Below, one piece after another: positions 1 to 7,756 of a stretch of 9,157 bases of DNA (its first letter is position 1; each line of letters starts with the position of its first letter). The stretch comes from Chloroflexota bacterium (GTDB lineage Bacteria; Chloroflexota; UBA5177; JANWHV01): the NCBI GenBank assembly GCA_025450375.1, contig JANWHO010000298.1, positions 1 to 9,157 of the forward strand, given 5' to 3'. Under the pieces are notes generated by a model. It worked only from the letters and a program-made list of their open reading frames with translations, made no database searches and had not been told where the DNA came from. Both the position numbers and the translations under genes were made by a program.

Positions 1-3000
1 ACGGAGGGTCGCGGGGCGGAGACGACTGGGGTCGATGGCGGACTGGGCGTCGCGGAGAATCGCGGCGTTGAGGATACTCACTTCCACCGGGATTGGGCGC
101 CGCGGAGCAAGTGGAAGGGGGCGACCGAGAAGGTCAGCGGCAAAACTGATCGCGTGGGCTCGGTCATCAGCCGGCGCCTCCTGGAGCAGATCGGTCCGTC
201 CGACGATTTCACCAATCGAGCGGTAGCCCATGCGGGCCAGAATCTGGCGGATCTCCTCGGCGAACAGCAGCAAATACTTGATGATGTGGACCGGCTTCCC
301 TGTATATTTGGCCCTGAGGCGCTTGGATTGGGTGGTGATTCCGGTGGGACAGGTGTTGAGGTGGCACTGGCGCGCCATAATACAGCCCTCGGCAACTAAA
401 AGGGTGGTGCCAATCGCCACGGACTCCGCCCCCAACAAAAACGCCTTCATGGCATGCATACCAGTTTGCATGCTTCCGTCCACCACTAACTTCACCCGAT
501 CCCGTAAGTCGTTCGCGTGCAGAACCTGGTGGGTCACCTGCACTCCCAGTTCCCAGGGAAGGCCGGCGTATTTTATCGAACTAAGCGGAGATGCTCCGGT
601 ACCGCCCGAGTGGCCGGAAATATGCACCGTGTGGGCGCCGCCCTTGGCTACTCCCGCGGCCACGATACCCACCCCGGTTTCGCTGACCAGTTTGACGTTA
701 CCCCGAGCGGTGGGGTTGAACTGCCCAAGCTCGTACATCAACTCCGCCAGATCCTCGATGGAATAGATGTCGTGGTGAGGAGGCGGAGAGATCAGATGCA
801 CCCCTGGATCCGCGCCGCGGACCACCGCGATTTCGCTGGACACCTTATGGCCGGGGAGCTGGCCGCCCTCGCCCGGTTTCGATCCCTGGGCCATCTTTAT
901 CTGCCACTCCTTCAAGTGGTGGAGGTATTGCGGCGTCACGCCAAAGCGGGCGGAGGCAATCTGCTTGATCGCGCTGTTGGCCAGCGTACCGAAGCGACGC
1001 GCGCGCTCGCCTCCTTCACCCGTATTGGAACGGGCACCAATCCGATTCAGGGCCACCGCGACATCCTCATGCGCCTCGTCGCTCAGGGATCCCCATGACA
1101 TGGCGCCGCCACACACCCTGCCCCAGCCTTCGCGGTCATCGAGGATGCGCCATGCGGGCTCAACTTCATCCAGGGGGATTGGGGCGCGGTCGGACACGAC
1201 GCGTAGGGTGTCCGCGACGGTGATCGGCTCGCGTTCGTTGATTGCCGCCGCCCACCGCGCGTATCGCTCGCGCGCGTCGGGCTCCAGCGCTTCCAGCAAG
1301 GCAGGCACGAACTGGTCGGGCGGCGCGTGCTCATGTTCGGTGTAGCACTGCATCTCGGCTTCGGTCTCCGCCACGATCTTCGGGAGGGTCGCGAATACCT
1401 TGGGATCATAGGCGCGCGGGATGCCTCCCTTACGGAAACGGACGAAACCCTGGTCCGCCAGCATGGGACCGGAGCTCTCCTTCCCGACCTTCGCCCTGGC
1501 GCCGCCGCCTCCCTCGCCCACGACCGTAGCCACCGCGCGGCTCCCTCCGATGGCGGAAGCCCGGGCCCGAAGGTCGCCAAAAGCCGTGGAGTGCAGAGCC
1601 ACCACGTCCTCGATCAAATCCTCAAGGGAAATGCCGCTGCCCCAATGGGCCGCGCCGGCAAAAAAGCGCGACGCCACGTCCGCATCGAGTCCGAGGATCT
1701 CGAAGAGGCCGGCGCCGGTATAGGAGCTGAGCGCGCAAATGCCCATCTTGGACATGACCTTGATCACGCCCTTGTGCAGAACCTTCCGCAGATTCTCTCC
1801 TTGCGCGTCGGGTGGCCCGCAGGTGGGATCGGTCTCGGAGAGGCGCCAGGCCCATTCCAGGGCCATCCAGGGGTGGACGGCATCAACCCCAAAACCCAGC
1901 AAGCAGGCCAGGTGATGCTCGTGCCAGGCCGAGGCCGTATCGACCACCAACCCCACGCGGGTGCGGAGGCCCGACTCGATCAGTCTCCGATGCACTCGCC
2001 CGGCGGCCAGGAGCATGGGCATGGCGGCATGTTCGGTGTCCACCGCCGTGGTCAGGACGCGAGGATCGGATACGGGGGTGATCGGCCCCGGCGTCTTGGT
2101 GTGACCGTTGCCGTTCGTACCGGCGATCTGGCCGCGCGGGATACGGTCGGTGAGGATCAGGACGCGCGCCCCATCCCGCGCCGCCGCCAGGGCGCTCTCC
2201 TCCAGGTTGGTCAGGGCGCGCTCGAAGGACGCGGTTGGGCCCGCGGAATCGTCGACCGCGAAGCGCACGCTGAGCTGTTCCACCGAGTCCTGCCGCGTGA
2301 TCCAGGAGAAACGCGGGCCACTCAGCACGGGCGAATCAAGCTCGATGGTTTGCCCGCCCACCGGCTCGCCGAAATACCCGTCCAGTTTCCCCAAATACAC
2401 CTTGGTACTGAACACAAGGGCCTCGCGGTAGGGATCGATGGGCGGATTGGTGACCTGGGCGAAGCGCTGCCGCAGATGGTCCTCCAGCATCCGAGATCGT
2501 TGGACGAACGGGGTCAGCTGGGTGTCATCACCCATGCTCCACACTGCTTCCTTATGGTCGCGCACCAGTGGGAGCATGAAGTAGGTGAGATCATCCTGGG
2601 TGACGCCGGCGGCAATCTGCACCCGCGTAAAGGCATCGGCGTCGAGGGCTGGGCGGCGGCACGGGTCAGTCCCACCAACCACGATGTGCCGCTCGGCCTG
2701 GTCGCGCCAATCCGACCGCAGGCCAATCAGCTCCGCCTTGATTTCCTTGTCGTGATAGCATCGTCCGGTGCTCATATCCAGAGCCAGGAGATCGCCGGGG
2801 CCCAGTTGGCCGGTGTAGATCACGTCCTCGCTCGGCCACTCAGTCACTCCTTGCTCGGAGGCCACGATCACCTGTCGCGGGCCGCCAGTGGCGCCGGTTT
2901 CCTGCACGAACAGGGGCCGGAGTCCGTTGCGGTCCAGATGCGCAATCAACCAGCGGCCATCATAGTAGACGAGCCCAGCCGGCCCATCCCAGGGCTCCCG

Positions 3001-4038
3001 CATGGCTTCCTGCAAGCGATACCATGCCTTGAGATCCTCATGCATTTCGGGGGCAGCGCCATGCGCCTCGGGGACCAGGCCCAGAAGCGCCTGCACCGGA
3101 CTGACCCCAGCGGCGGTGATAGCTTCGACCAGACGATCGAGCTGGGCGCTATCGCTGCTGTGCCCGTAGCCGAGAATGGGGGACAGGCGGCGGCGCGTAC
3201 CCGGAGAGAGGGCGCGTTCGCGGGCCTCGGTCCAGGTGCGGTTACCCAGGAGCGTATTAATTTCTCCGTTATGGCAGAGGCGGCGGAAAGGTTGGGCCAG
3301 GGCCCAGTCGGGGAGCGTATTGGTGGCGTATCGCTGGTGATAGACGGCGACCGAGGCGAGAAAGCGGTCGCTCCCCAGGTCGGCATGGTAGAACTCGCGG
3401 ACCTGGCTGGCCCGGAACAATCCCTTGTACACCACGCTATGGGTAGAGAATGAGGGAATGTGCAGGGTGATACGGCGCGCGGCGGTATCGCGCTCGATGC
3501 GTTTTCGGACTCGGAACAGCTTCCGCTCGAAAGCACCCACGTCCAGGGATTCGGGCCGCTTCACCAATACCTGAGCCACCACGGGGCAGGTCTCACGAGC
3601 GCGCGCCCCCAGAAGGTCCCGCGCCACCGGTAGCTCACGCCAGCCCAGTACCGGTAAGGATAGCCGGGCCAGGGCGCGGTCAATAATCGATATTGCCTCG
3701 TGCCGCGCGGCCGGATCGGTTGGAAAGAAGAACATGCCAACCCCAAAAGGATTGACATCGCCAGGGCGAAAGGGGGCGCCGAAGACCTCGGAAAAGAAAG
3801 GTGCGTACAGATTGAACAGGATCCCGGCGCCGTCGCTGGTCCCGGTGTCGGTGGCATCGCGTCTGGTCTCGGCCCCTCGATGGGTGAGACAGCCATGCGC
3901 GTCAATGGCCTGCCGCACCACGTCTCGGGTCGGAATGCCGTCGTTATTGGCGAGAAAGCCGATGCCGCAGGCGCCACGCGCCCACTCATGATTGGGGATA
4001 GATGGATACAACGCACTCAGGCGATCGATGCCGGACAC
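1..4038 (-). CDS. gltB: Glutamate synthase large subunit (GltB), C-terminus cut by window edge
   Basis: GltB makes two glutamates from glutamine and 2-oxoglutarate in the cytoplasm, the second step of GS/GOGAT ammonia assimilation. I translated the frame line by line and it is open from 4038 to base 1, 1346 codons. The usual length is about 1500, so the C-terminal beta-helix region is missing beyond the edge. The class II amidotransferase domain begins after a 23-residue propeptide: WARGACGIGF places the catalytic Cys at residue 24, and DRNGLRP lies near 369-375. The central domain follows, with NPPIDPYRE near 530. The FMN-binding synthase domain shows NTGEGGE (about 1005), AQGSKPGEGGQLPGHK (about 1050), SPPPHHDIYSIEDL and SGHSGGTGASPL (about 1141). 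The 3Fe-4S cysteines are Cys1219, Cys1225 and Cys1230 (C-x5-C-x4-C). The GTG start (4036-4038) is preferred because AAAGGAG sits 7 bases upstream and the propeptide length fits. The sequence does not settle whether the donor is NADPH (through GltD) or ferredoxin. Confidence 0.96.
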   Translation of the reverse strand, partial: MSGIDRLSALYPSIPNHEWARGACGIGFLANNDGIPTRDVVRQAIDAHGCLTHRGAETRRDATDTGTSDGAGILFNLYAPFFSEVFGAPFRPGDVNPFGVGMFFFPTDPAARHEAISIIDRALARLSLPVLGWRELPVARDLLGARARETCPVVAQVLVKRPESLDVGAFERKLFRVRKRIERDTAARRITLHIPSFSTHSVVYKGLFRASQVREFYHADLGSDRFLASVAVYHQRYATNTLPDWALAQPFRRLCHNGEINTLLGNRTWTEARERALSPGTRRRLSPILGYGHSSDSAQLDRLVEAITAAGVSPVQALLGLVPEAHGAAPEMHEDLKAWYRLQEAMREPWDGPAGLVYYDGRWLIAHLDRNGLRPLFVQETGATGGPRQVIVASEQGVTEWPSEDVIYTGQLGPGDLLALDMSTGRCYHDKEIKAELIGLRSDWRDQAERHIVVGGTDPCRRPALDADAFTRVQIAAGVTQDDLTYFMLPLVRDHKEAVWSMGDDTQLTPFVQRSRMLEDHLRQRFAQVTNPPIDPYREALVFSTKVYLGKLDGYFGEPVGGQTIELDSPVLSGPRFSWITRQDSVEQLSVRFAVDDSAGPTASFERALTNLEESALAAARDGARVLILTDRIPRGQIAGTNGNGHTKTPGPITPVSDPRVLTTAVDTEHAAMPMLLAAGRVHRRLIESGLRTRVGLVVDTASAWHEHHLACLLGFGVDAVHPWMALEWAWRLSETDPTCGPPDAQGENLRKVLHKGVIKVMSKMGICALSSYTGAGLFEILGLDADVASRFFAGAAHWGSGISLEDLIEDVVALHSTAFGDLRARASAIGGSRAVATVVGEGGGGARAKVGKESSGPMLADQGFVRFRKGGIPRAYDPKVFATLPKIVAETEAEMQCYTEHEHAPPDQFVPALLEALEPDARERYARWAAAINEREPITVADTLRVVSDRAPIPLDEVEPAWRILDDREGWGRVCGGAMSWGSLSDEAHEDVAVALNRIGARSNTGEGGERARRFGTLANSAIKQIASARFGVTPQYLHHLKEWQIKMAQGSKPGEGGQLPGHKVSSEIAVVRGADPGVHLISPPPHHDIYSIEDLAELMYELGQFNPTARGNVKLVSETGVGIVAAGVAKGGAHTVHISGHSGGTGASPLSSIKYAGLPWELGVQVTHQVLHANDLRDRVKLVVDGSMQTGMHAMKAFLLGAESVAIGTTLLVAEGCIMARQCHLNTCPTGITTQSKRLRAKYTGKPVHIIKYLLLFAEEIRQILARMGYRSIGEIVGRTDLLQEAPADDRAHAISFAADLLGRPLPLAPRRPIPVEVSILNAAILRDAQSAIDPSRLRPATLR

Positions 4039-4045
4039 AGCGGCG

Positions 4046-4052
4046 CTCCTTT
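4046..4052 (-). promoter_or_regulatory. Ribosome binding site of gltB
   Basis: AAAGGAG on the minus strand ends 7 bases before the GTG at 4036-4038. It supports the GTG as the true start of gltB; there is no in-frame ATG nearby that would keep the short propeptide before the catalytic cysteine. Confidence 0.75.
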
Positions 4053-4340
4053 CCGCTCACGACTTCGCCGGCCGTGAGGGCGCCGCCCGTAACGGCACTG
4101 CCCAACGTGGGGCTGCTGGGAACCAGGCACCGCCATGGTGTTCTGGCCGCACGGAGAAACCGTGCCGGGCGCGATCGATGCTCAGCGCGGCGATGCGTCA
4201 CAGGTATCGCCACGGCGTCGTGGCCCCATTGTCGATCGTCATTGAGATCGTTGGTACGTCAGGGACTCCAAATGGAGCGATTGAAAGAGTATACCGGAAA
4301 GAGGCGGGGATGGGGTATAGAATTGAACTCCGGCGAATTC
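4053..4340. other. Divergent intergenic region between gltB and the phosphate permease
   Basis: About 290 bases with no gene I can support. Open frames cross it, but their translations are rich in Arg and Ser and match no family. Weak promoter-like boxes exist: TATACT on the minus strand near 4287-4292 could be a -10 for gltB, and TATAGAAT on the plus strand at 4316-4323 could be a -10 for the permease. Neither has a convincing -35 at the right distance. The first transmembrane segment expected for the permease is not found here in any plus frame. Confidence 0.4.
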
Positions 4341-5267
4341 ATGGGCGGCGCAATCCGCACTCGGTCGGCTTCGATGGAAGTATCCATTGATTGTGTTTTC
4401 ATGTCCTCGCCGTTCGGCGGCATCGCGCTGCTCACCGTGATCGGCGCGAGCCTCGCCAGCCATGGAGTGCGGCAAGCGGTTGGGTTGCATATCATCGACC
4501 CCGCGCGGGTTGACGCGCGGATGGCCACGATCATCGTGCTCGGCGCCTTCGCCTTAACCACCGTCTACACCTACTATAAGGTCCCCACGTCCACCATCCA
4601 GATCCTGATCTTCTGCGTGGTCGGCGCGGGTGCGGCCGCCGGGGCGCCGGTCCACTGGGTTACGATCGCCCGCCTTGCCGTGCTATGGGTGCTTGCCCCG
4701 CCCGTGGCCTGTGCCCTGGGCTTTGGCGCCACCCGCCTCCTTGACGCCACGCTGCCCTCCGATGCCGCCGCGATCCCCGACAATCCGGATCAGCGGGCCG
4801 CGCTCCTTCCCAGCCTCCTGATCACGATGGGCCTGGCGGCCTCATTCGGGCTGGGGGCCAACGACGTATCAAACGCGGTGGGCATCTGGACGGCGGTGCA
4901 TGTCGGCACCGCCGCGGTGGCGGGGTTGGCCGGAGGTCTGGCGATGGGGATCGGGGCCCTCACCTGGGGCCGGCGTATCCTCGACCGGGTAGCTTTCGAC
5001 ATCGTGACCATGGATCGAGTGATGGCGACCGCGGCGCAGGGCGTCCAGGCGATGGTGGTACTCCTGGCGGTGACCCAGGGTCTGTTCACCTCGATGAACC
5101 AGGCCCTGGTCGGGGCGATGGCGGGCGCCGGCATCGCCCGTGGACGGCAGACCGTGAAGCGGGCGGTGCTGGCCGGTATCCTCAAAGGCTGGGCGATCAG
5201 TCCGATCACCGGCTTTTCCCTATGCTTCGTCCTCGAGAAGCTGCTGACGGCGACGGTAGGCGGCTAG
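4341..5267 (+). CDS. PiT-family inorganic phosphate permease, N-terminal half-site apparently missing
   Basis: PiT (Pho4) permeases are inner-membrane symporters that take up phosphate, or sulfate in some relatives. Counting from ATG 4341 (308 residues), the protein has many hydrophobic segments and the family signature GANDVSNAVG at 172-181. VPTSTIQ at 81-87 and a later TSMNQALVGAMAGAG are the equivalent loops of the two inverted repeats. The C-terminus (AVLAGILKGWAISPITGF) is typical. Family members carry a second GAND-like signature in a first membrane helix, and I find none. Clear similarity begins only around residue 25, and the upstream residues are polar. Typical short PiT proteins are near 330 residues, so the 5' end may be eroded. 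The start is uncertain: in-frame ATGs lie at 4272, 4341, 4374 and 4401, none with a strong ribosome binding site. It could be a pseudogene or a divergent but working permease. It is divergent from gltB. Confidence 0.75.
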   Translation: MGGAIRTRSASMEVSIDCVFMSSPFGGIALLTVIGASLASHGVRQAVGLHIIDPARVDARMATIIVLGAFALTTVYTYYKVPTSTIQILIFCVVGAGAAAGAPVHWVTIARLAVLWVLAPPVACALGFGATRLLDATLPSDAAAIPDNPDQRAALLPSLLITMGLAASFGLGANDVSNAVGIWTAVHVGTAAVAGLAGGLAMGIGALTWGRRILDRVAFDIVTMDRVMATAAQGVQAMVVLLAVTQGLFTSMNQALVGAMAGAGIARGRQTVKRAVLAGILKGWAISPITGFSLCFVLEKLLTATVGG

Positions 5268-5297
5268 GTCACCGCGGCGCACGCCTTCCCAGGTTGT

Positions 5298-5359
5298 AGG
5301 GGCATCCCTTGTGGATGCCCTTGGCGGACCATACGAGGGCATCCACAAGGGATGCCCCT
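5298..5359. repeat. Nested perfect inverted repeat between convergent genes
   Basis: Two 24-base arms, 5298-5321 and 5336-5359, are perfect reverse complements around a 14-base spacer. Each arm is itself a hairpin, GGCATCC-CTTGT-GGATGCC (7-bp stem, 5-base loop), so the element can fold as one long stem or as two small ones. It lies 30 bases after the permease stop and 32 bases before the mce stop on the other strand, so it could end transcription from both sides. No run of six or more T follows it on either strand, so it is not a classical intrinsic terminator. Nested GGGGCA...TGCCCC palindromes recall dispersed repeats of Chloroflexota and cyanobacterial genomes, but only one copy is in view. 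Confidence 0.85.
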
Positions 5360-5391
5360 TTCAAAAATTGCTCCGATACGGGCGCCGCGGT

Positions 5392-5817
5392 CTACTTCCC
5401 GCCTCCCAACGCCGCGATCTCGATGAGTTCAATCAGCACATATCCCGTGGAACGCGGGTGCAGAAAGGCGACGCCGTGACCGCCGGCCCCACGGCGCGGC
5501 GCCTGATCCACCAGTTCCAGGCCCGCTGCCCGGCACTCCGCCAAGGCCGCGACCAGATCGGGAACCCGGTAGGCAACGTGGTGCAGCCCTGGCCCGCGTT
5601 CGGCCAGGAATTTCCCTACCGGGCTATCCGGGCGGAGAGGGGCCAGCAATTCCACTTTCTGGCCGCCACAAGCCAGCAGCACCACCTCCACGCCCTGGTC
5701 CTCCAGTGTCTCGTGATGCACTTGCGTCATGCCCAGCACATCCTGGTAGAGGTGCAGGCTGTCGGCCAGCGAGGCCGTGACGATCCCGATGTGGTCCAAT
5801 CCAGTGAGGGCTAACAT
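5392..5817 (-). CDS. mce: Methylmalonyl-CoA epimerase
   Basis: This enzyme interconverts the (S) and (R) forms of methylmalonyl-CoA, between propionyl-CoA carboxylase and the B12-dependent mutase. The 141-residue length and the two-module VOC (glyoxalase-like) fold pattern match the family. Visible family motifs are LDHIGIVT at 7-14, VELLAPL at 55-61, DSPVGKFL at 64-71, GLHHVAYRV at 77-85, AFLHP at 117-121 and LIEL at 128-131. The expected metal ligands are His9, His80 and Glu130, with Glu56 in the remaining ligand position. The ATG at 5815-5817 lies inside the last codons of ribY, giving a 7-base overlap and probable translational coupling; no strong ribosome binding site of its own is visible. 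It is the last gene of the riboswitch-controlled unit and ends near the nested palindrome. A different VOC activity is possible, but GxGLHHVAYRV with DSPVGKFL favours the epimerase. Confidence 0.87.
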   Translation of the reverse strand: MLALTGLDHIGIVTASLADSLHLYQDVLGMTQVHHETLEDQGVEVVLLACGGQKVELLAPLRPDSPVGKFLAERGPGLHHVAYRVPDLVAALAECRAAGLELVDQAPRRGAGGHGVAFLHPRSTGYVLIELIEIAALGGGK

Positions 5818-6824
5818 TTGGGGATGAACCGGTTGCTATACATAGCTTTCACCGCGGGCTTGGACGTTATTTGGTGTTGGGAGAGGAGGATCGCCGCCGT
5901 GGCGGTCCACTGCGCGGGATTGTTGCAGCCGAGCGCATGAGTTTGGAAGGGAGTCCAATAGCGGATCGCCTCGCGGAGCACGGCCATCTGATAGGTGAGT
6001 TGGCTCCCCGAAATACTGGGCATGTATCGGCGCGCGAGGGTGAACGAGGCGGTGGGATCGGCGATGGTGTCGCGGAGTCCATGCAGGCTGGCGCTGACAA
6101 AGCGCGAGACCAGATCGGGGTTATGGGCAATCAGGGCCTGGCTGGTGACGATCCCCGGACCAGCGAGATTCGCCAGGTGAGCGATCGGGAGGACGGTCGC
6201 CGGAAAGCCCTGTAAGCTAAGCTGGATTGGCTCGTTCATGGCAAAGCCAACCGCCGCGTCCACCCGATGGCGGGCCACTGCCGCCACTTGCGCGTAGCCA
6301 ATTGCCTCGATCTTGACATCATGAGTGGTGAGGTGCGCGGCGGCGAGGGCGGCCAGCAGCCCGGTGTACGAGGCGCCGTAGAGGCCGGGAATGCCAATCG
6401 TCTTACCCTTGAGGTCGGAGAAACTATGGATATGGCTGGACTTGAGGGCGAAAATTACTACCGGGAAACGCTGATATTGGGACAGCACCGACACCACGGA
6501 CAAGCCGCGTCCCGCCCCGGCGATCACCTGATCCGCCTCGGCGTCCCCGAAGGCAACCGAGCCGGAGCCCACCGCTTTGATCACGTCGGTGGAGAGTGTG
6601 TAATCGAAATGTACCGACAAACCGGCCGCCTTGTAGTAGCCGCGGGCGGCGGCTACATAGAAGGGCGTGAACTGGACGTTAGGGATGTAGCCCATGGACA
6701 CGGTTACCGCTTGCGATCCGACGGCGCGAACCTGGGCGCCGGAATGGATGAGCGGCGCCGATCCGGCCAGGAGCGAGAGGGCCAACAGGGGCGCCGCCAG
6801 GCGCCGGACAATTATCCTTCCCAT
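5811..6824 (-). CDS. ribY: RibY-like ABC transporter substrate-binding protein (riboflavin or flavin precursor)
   Basis: This 337-residue protein belongs to the NMT1/ThiY-like binding proteins, which capture a small ligand outside the membrane and pass it to an ABC permease. A basic N-terminus and hydrophobic stretch (about residues 5-27) form a Sec signal peptide, without a lipobox cysteine. GYIPNVQFTPFYVAAARGYY follows near 45, then FGDAEADQVIAG near 92, DLKGKTIGIPG near 138 and a typical GFAMNEPIQ segment near 194. The fold alone would also suit a thiamine-precursor or sulfonate binder. The substrate call rests on the FMN riboswitch upstream and on the RibXY systems described in Chloroflexota. 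The ATG lies 10 bases behind AAAGGA (6835-6840) and overlaps the end of ribX by 13 bases. Its stop overlaps the mce start. Confidence 0.82.
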   Translation of the reverse strand: MGRIIVRRLAAPLLALSLLAGSAPLIHSGAQVRAVGSQAVTVSMGYIPNVQFTPFYVAAARGYYKAAGLSVHFDYTLSTDVIKAVGSGSVAFGDAEADQVIAGAGRGLSVVSVLSQYQRFPVVIFALKSSHIHSFSDLKGKTIGIPGLYGASYTGLLAALAAAHLTTHDVKIEAIGYAQVAAVARHRVDAAVGFAMNEPIQLSLQGFPATVLPIAHLANLAGPGIVTSQALIAHNPDLVSRFVSASLHGLRDTIADPTASFTLARRYMPSISGSQLTYQMAVLREAIRYWTPFQTHALGCNNPAQWTATAAILLSQHQITSKPAVKAMYSNRFIPKC

Positions 6825-7633
6825 GTAGAAACAATCCTTTCGAGCAGGCTAACACACGAATAGAGGGTGATGCCGATCACCCCCAGGGCAAGGAGGGTGG
6901 CGAAGAGGGCGGGAGTATCCAGGTTTGCCTGGTAATAGTTCAGGAGGAAGCCCAGCCCCTGATCGGCGCCGAGGAACTCCCCCACCACGGCGCCGGTCAG
7001 CGATAGGGTAAAGCCCAGCTTGATCCCTCCCAAAAGCACGGGGGCAGCCAGGGGAACCTCGACCAGAAATACCCGCTCCCACCAATAGGCCCCGAAGACC
7101 CGCGCCACCTCGTGATATTCCTTCGCTACCCCACGGATTCCAGTGATCGTGGTGACCAGGAGCGGGAATACGACCACCAGGGCGGCGGCGGCGATTTTGG
7201 GCATCATCCCATTGCTCAGCCAAAGATAGAGCAGCGGCGCCAGCGCGATGATCGGCACCGCCTGACTGGCGGCGATAATGGGTGCTACCAGCCGTTCCAG
7301 CAACGGCACATGGGCTAGCAGGTAGCCGAGAGGCAGGGCGATGGCAAAGGCAATGGCGAAGCCGATTCCCGCTTCTTGCAAAGTGGCCCAACCATTGGTG
7401 ACCAGGGTTCCATCGGCAAGCAGTTCACGAGCACGGTTCCCCACCACGCCGGGGCGGGGGAGGACGAATACCTGGTAGCTGCCCAGGCGGACAATCAGTT
7501 CCCAGGCAAGAAGCACGATTGAGGTGGTCACCAGGGGTGAAAGAACCGAAAGCGCCGCCCGCTTGGCGCGCTTCGGAACATGGCGGCCCGCCGTTCGCCG
7601 CCACGTCACCGGTGAAGTCCTGGCCAACGCCAT
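6812..7633 (-). CDS. ribX: RibX-like ABC transporter permease (riboflavin or flavin precursor)
   Basis: Inner-membrane channel subunit of the BPD_transp_1 family (ThiX/SsuC/RibX type), 273 residues from ATG 7633. About six membrane segments are visible. The EAA loop that docks the ATPase is at residues 175-198 (EVARVFGAYWWERVF...LAAP), followed by GAVVGEFLGADQGLGFLL, typical of the group. A longer reading from ATG 7706-7708 is rejected because its first 25 codons run through an intrinsic terminator. The exact start is unclear: AGGGG at 7636-7640 is only 2 bases from ATG 7633 but 8 bases from TTG 7627, and GTG 7609 also has a CAGGA 8 bases upstream. It overlaps ribY by 13 bases. Substrate assignment as riboflavin is inferred from the riboswitch. 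No ATP-binding subunit gene is adjacent. Confidence 0.82.
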   Translation of the reverse strand: MALARTSPVTWRRTAGRHVPKRAKRAALSVLSPLVTTSIVLLAWELIVRLGSYQVFVLPRPGVVGNRARELLADGTLVTNGWATLQEAGIGFAIAFAIALPLGYLLAHVPLLERLVAPIIAASQAVPIIALAPLLYLWLSNGMMPKIAAAALVVVFPLLVTTITGIRGVAKEYHEVARVFGAYWWERVFLVEVPLAAPVLLGGIKLGFTLSLTGAVVGEFLGADQGLGFLLNYYQANLDTPALFATLLALGVIGITLYSCVSLLERIVSTWEG

Positions 7634-7662
7634 TGCCCCTATTCCGTCCACCAAAGAAAAAA

Positions 7663-7684
7663 CCCGAAGGAGTATTCCCTCGGG
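7663..7684 (-). terminator. Intrinsic terminator, expression platform of the FMN riboswitch
   Basis: On the minus strand CCCGAGGGA (7684-7676), a 4-base loop and TCCTTCGGG (7671-7663) form a 9-bp stem with one G-U pair. It is followed by six U, then CUUU. It lies between the aptamer and ribX, as expected for control by premature termination. The base run GAAGG in the 3' strand of aptamer helix P1 can pair with CCUUC in the right arm, a possible but short antiterminator; this pairing is inferred. Confidence 0.88.
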
Positions 7685-7712
7685 CATGGGGACGGATCGG
7701 AACGACATCCAC

Positions 7713-7756
7713 GATAGACACTACCCGCATGCTGGTAGGATCACGCGCGGTGTATC
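7713..7756 (-). promoter_or_regulatory. Bulged hairpin linking riboswitch aptamer and terminator
   Basis: Directly after the aptamer, GATACAC (7756-7750) can pair with GTGTCTATC (7721-7713) with bulged bases, and inside it CTACC (7738-7734) pairs with GGTAG (7725-7721) at its base; the two stems compete for one base at 7721. It could be a folding or pausing element of the expression platform. The function is inferred from its place only. Confidence 0.4.

Noticed and set aside
1327..3453. A 708-codon open frame on the plus strand
   Set aside because: It lies codon-for-codon opposite gltB, whose domains and catalytic residues are all conserved on the minus strand. GC-rich third positions leave the opposite frame free of stops. 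Its translation has no recognisable domain.
1..4038. Frameshift or pseudogene status of gltB
   Set aside because: Translation of the whole stretch in one frame gave no stop and kept all expected motifs in order; it is only cut by the window edge.
4002..4340. A 5' extension of the phosphate permease frame from ATG 4002
   Set aside because: The start lies inside gltB and the added residues are polar, Arg-rich and unlike PiT N-termini. It is more likely chance openness upstream of the gene.
5811..7633. Thiamine-precursor (ThiXY) importer
   Set aside because: The protein folds would allow it, but the leader carries every conserved block of the FMN riboswitch and no TPP riboswitch motif, so flavin transport is the better call.
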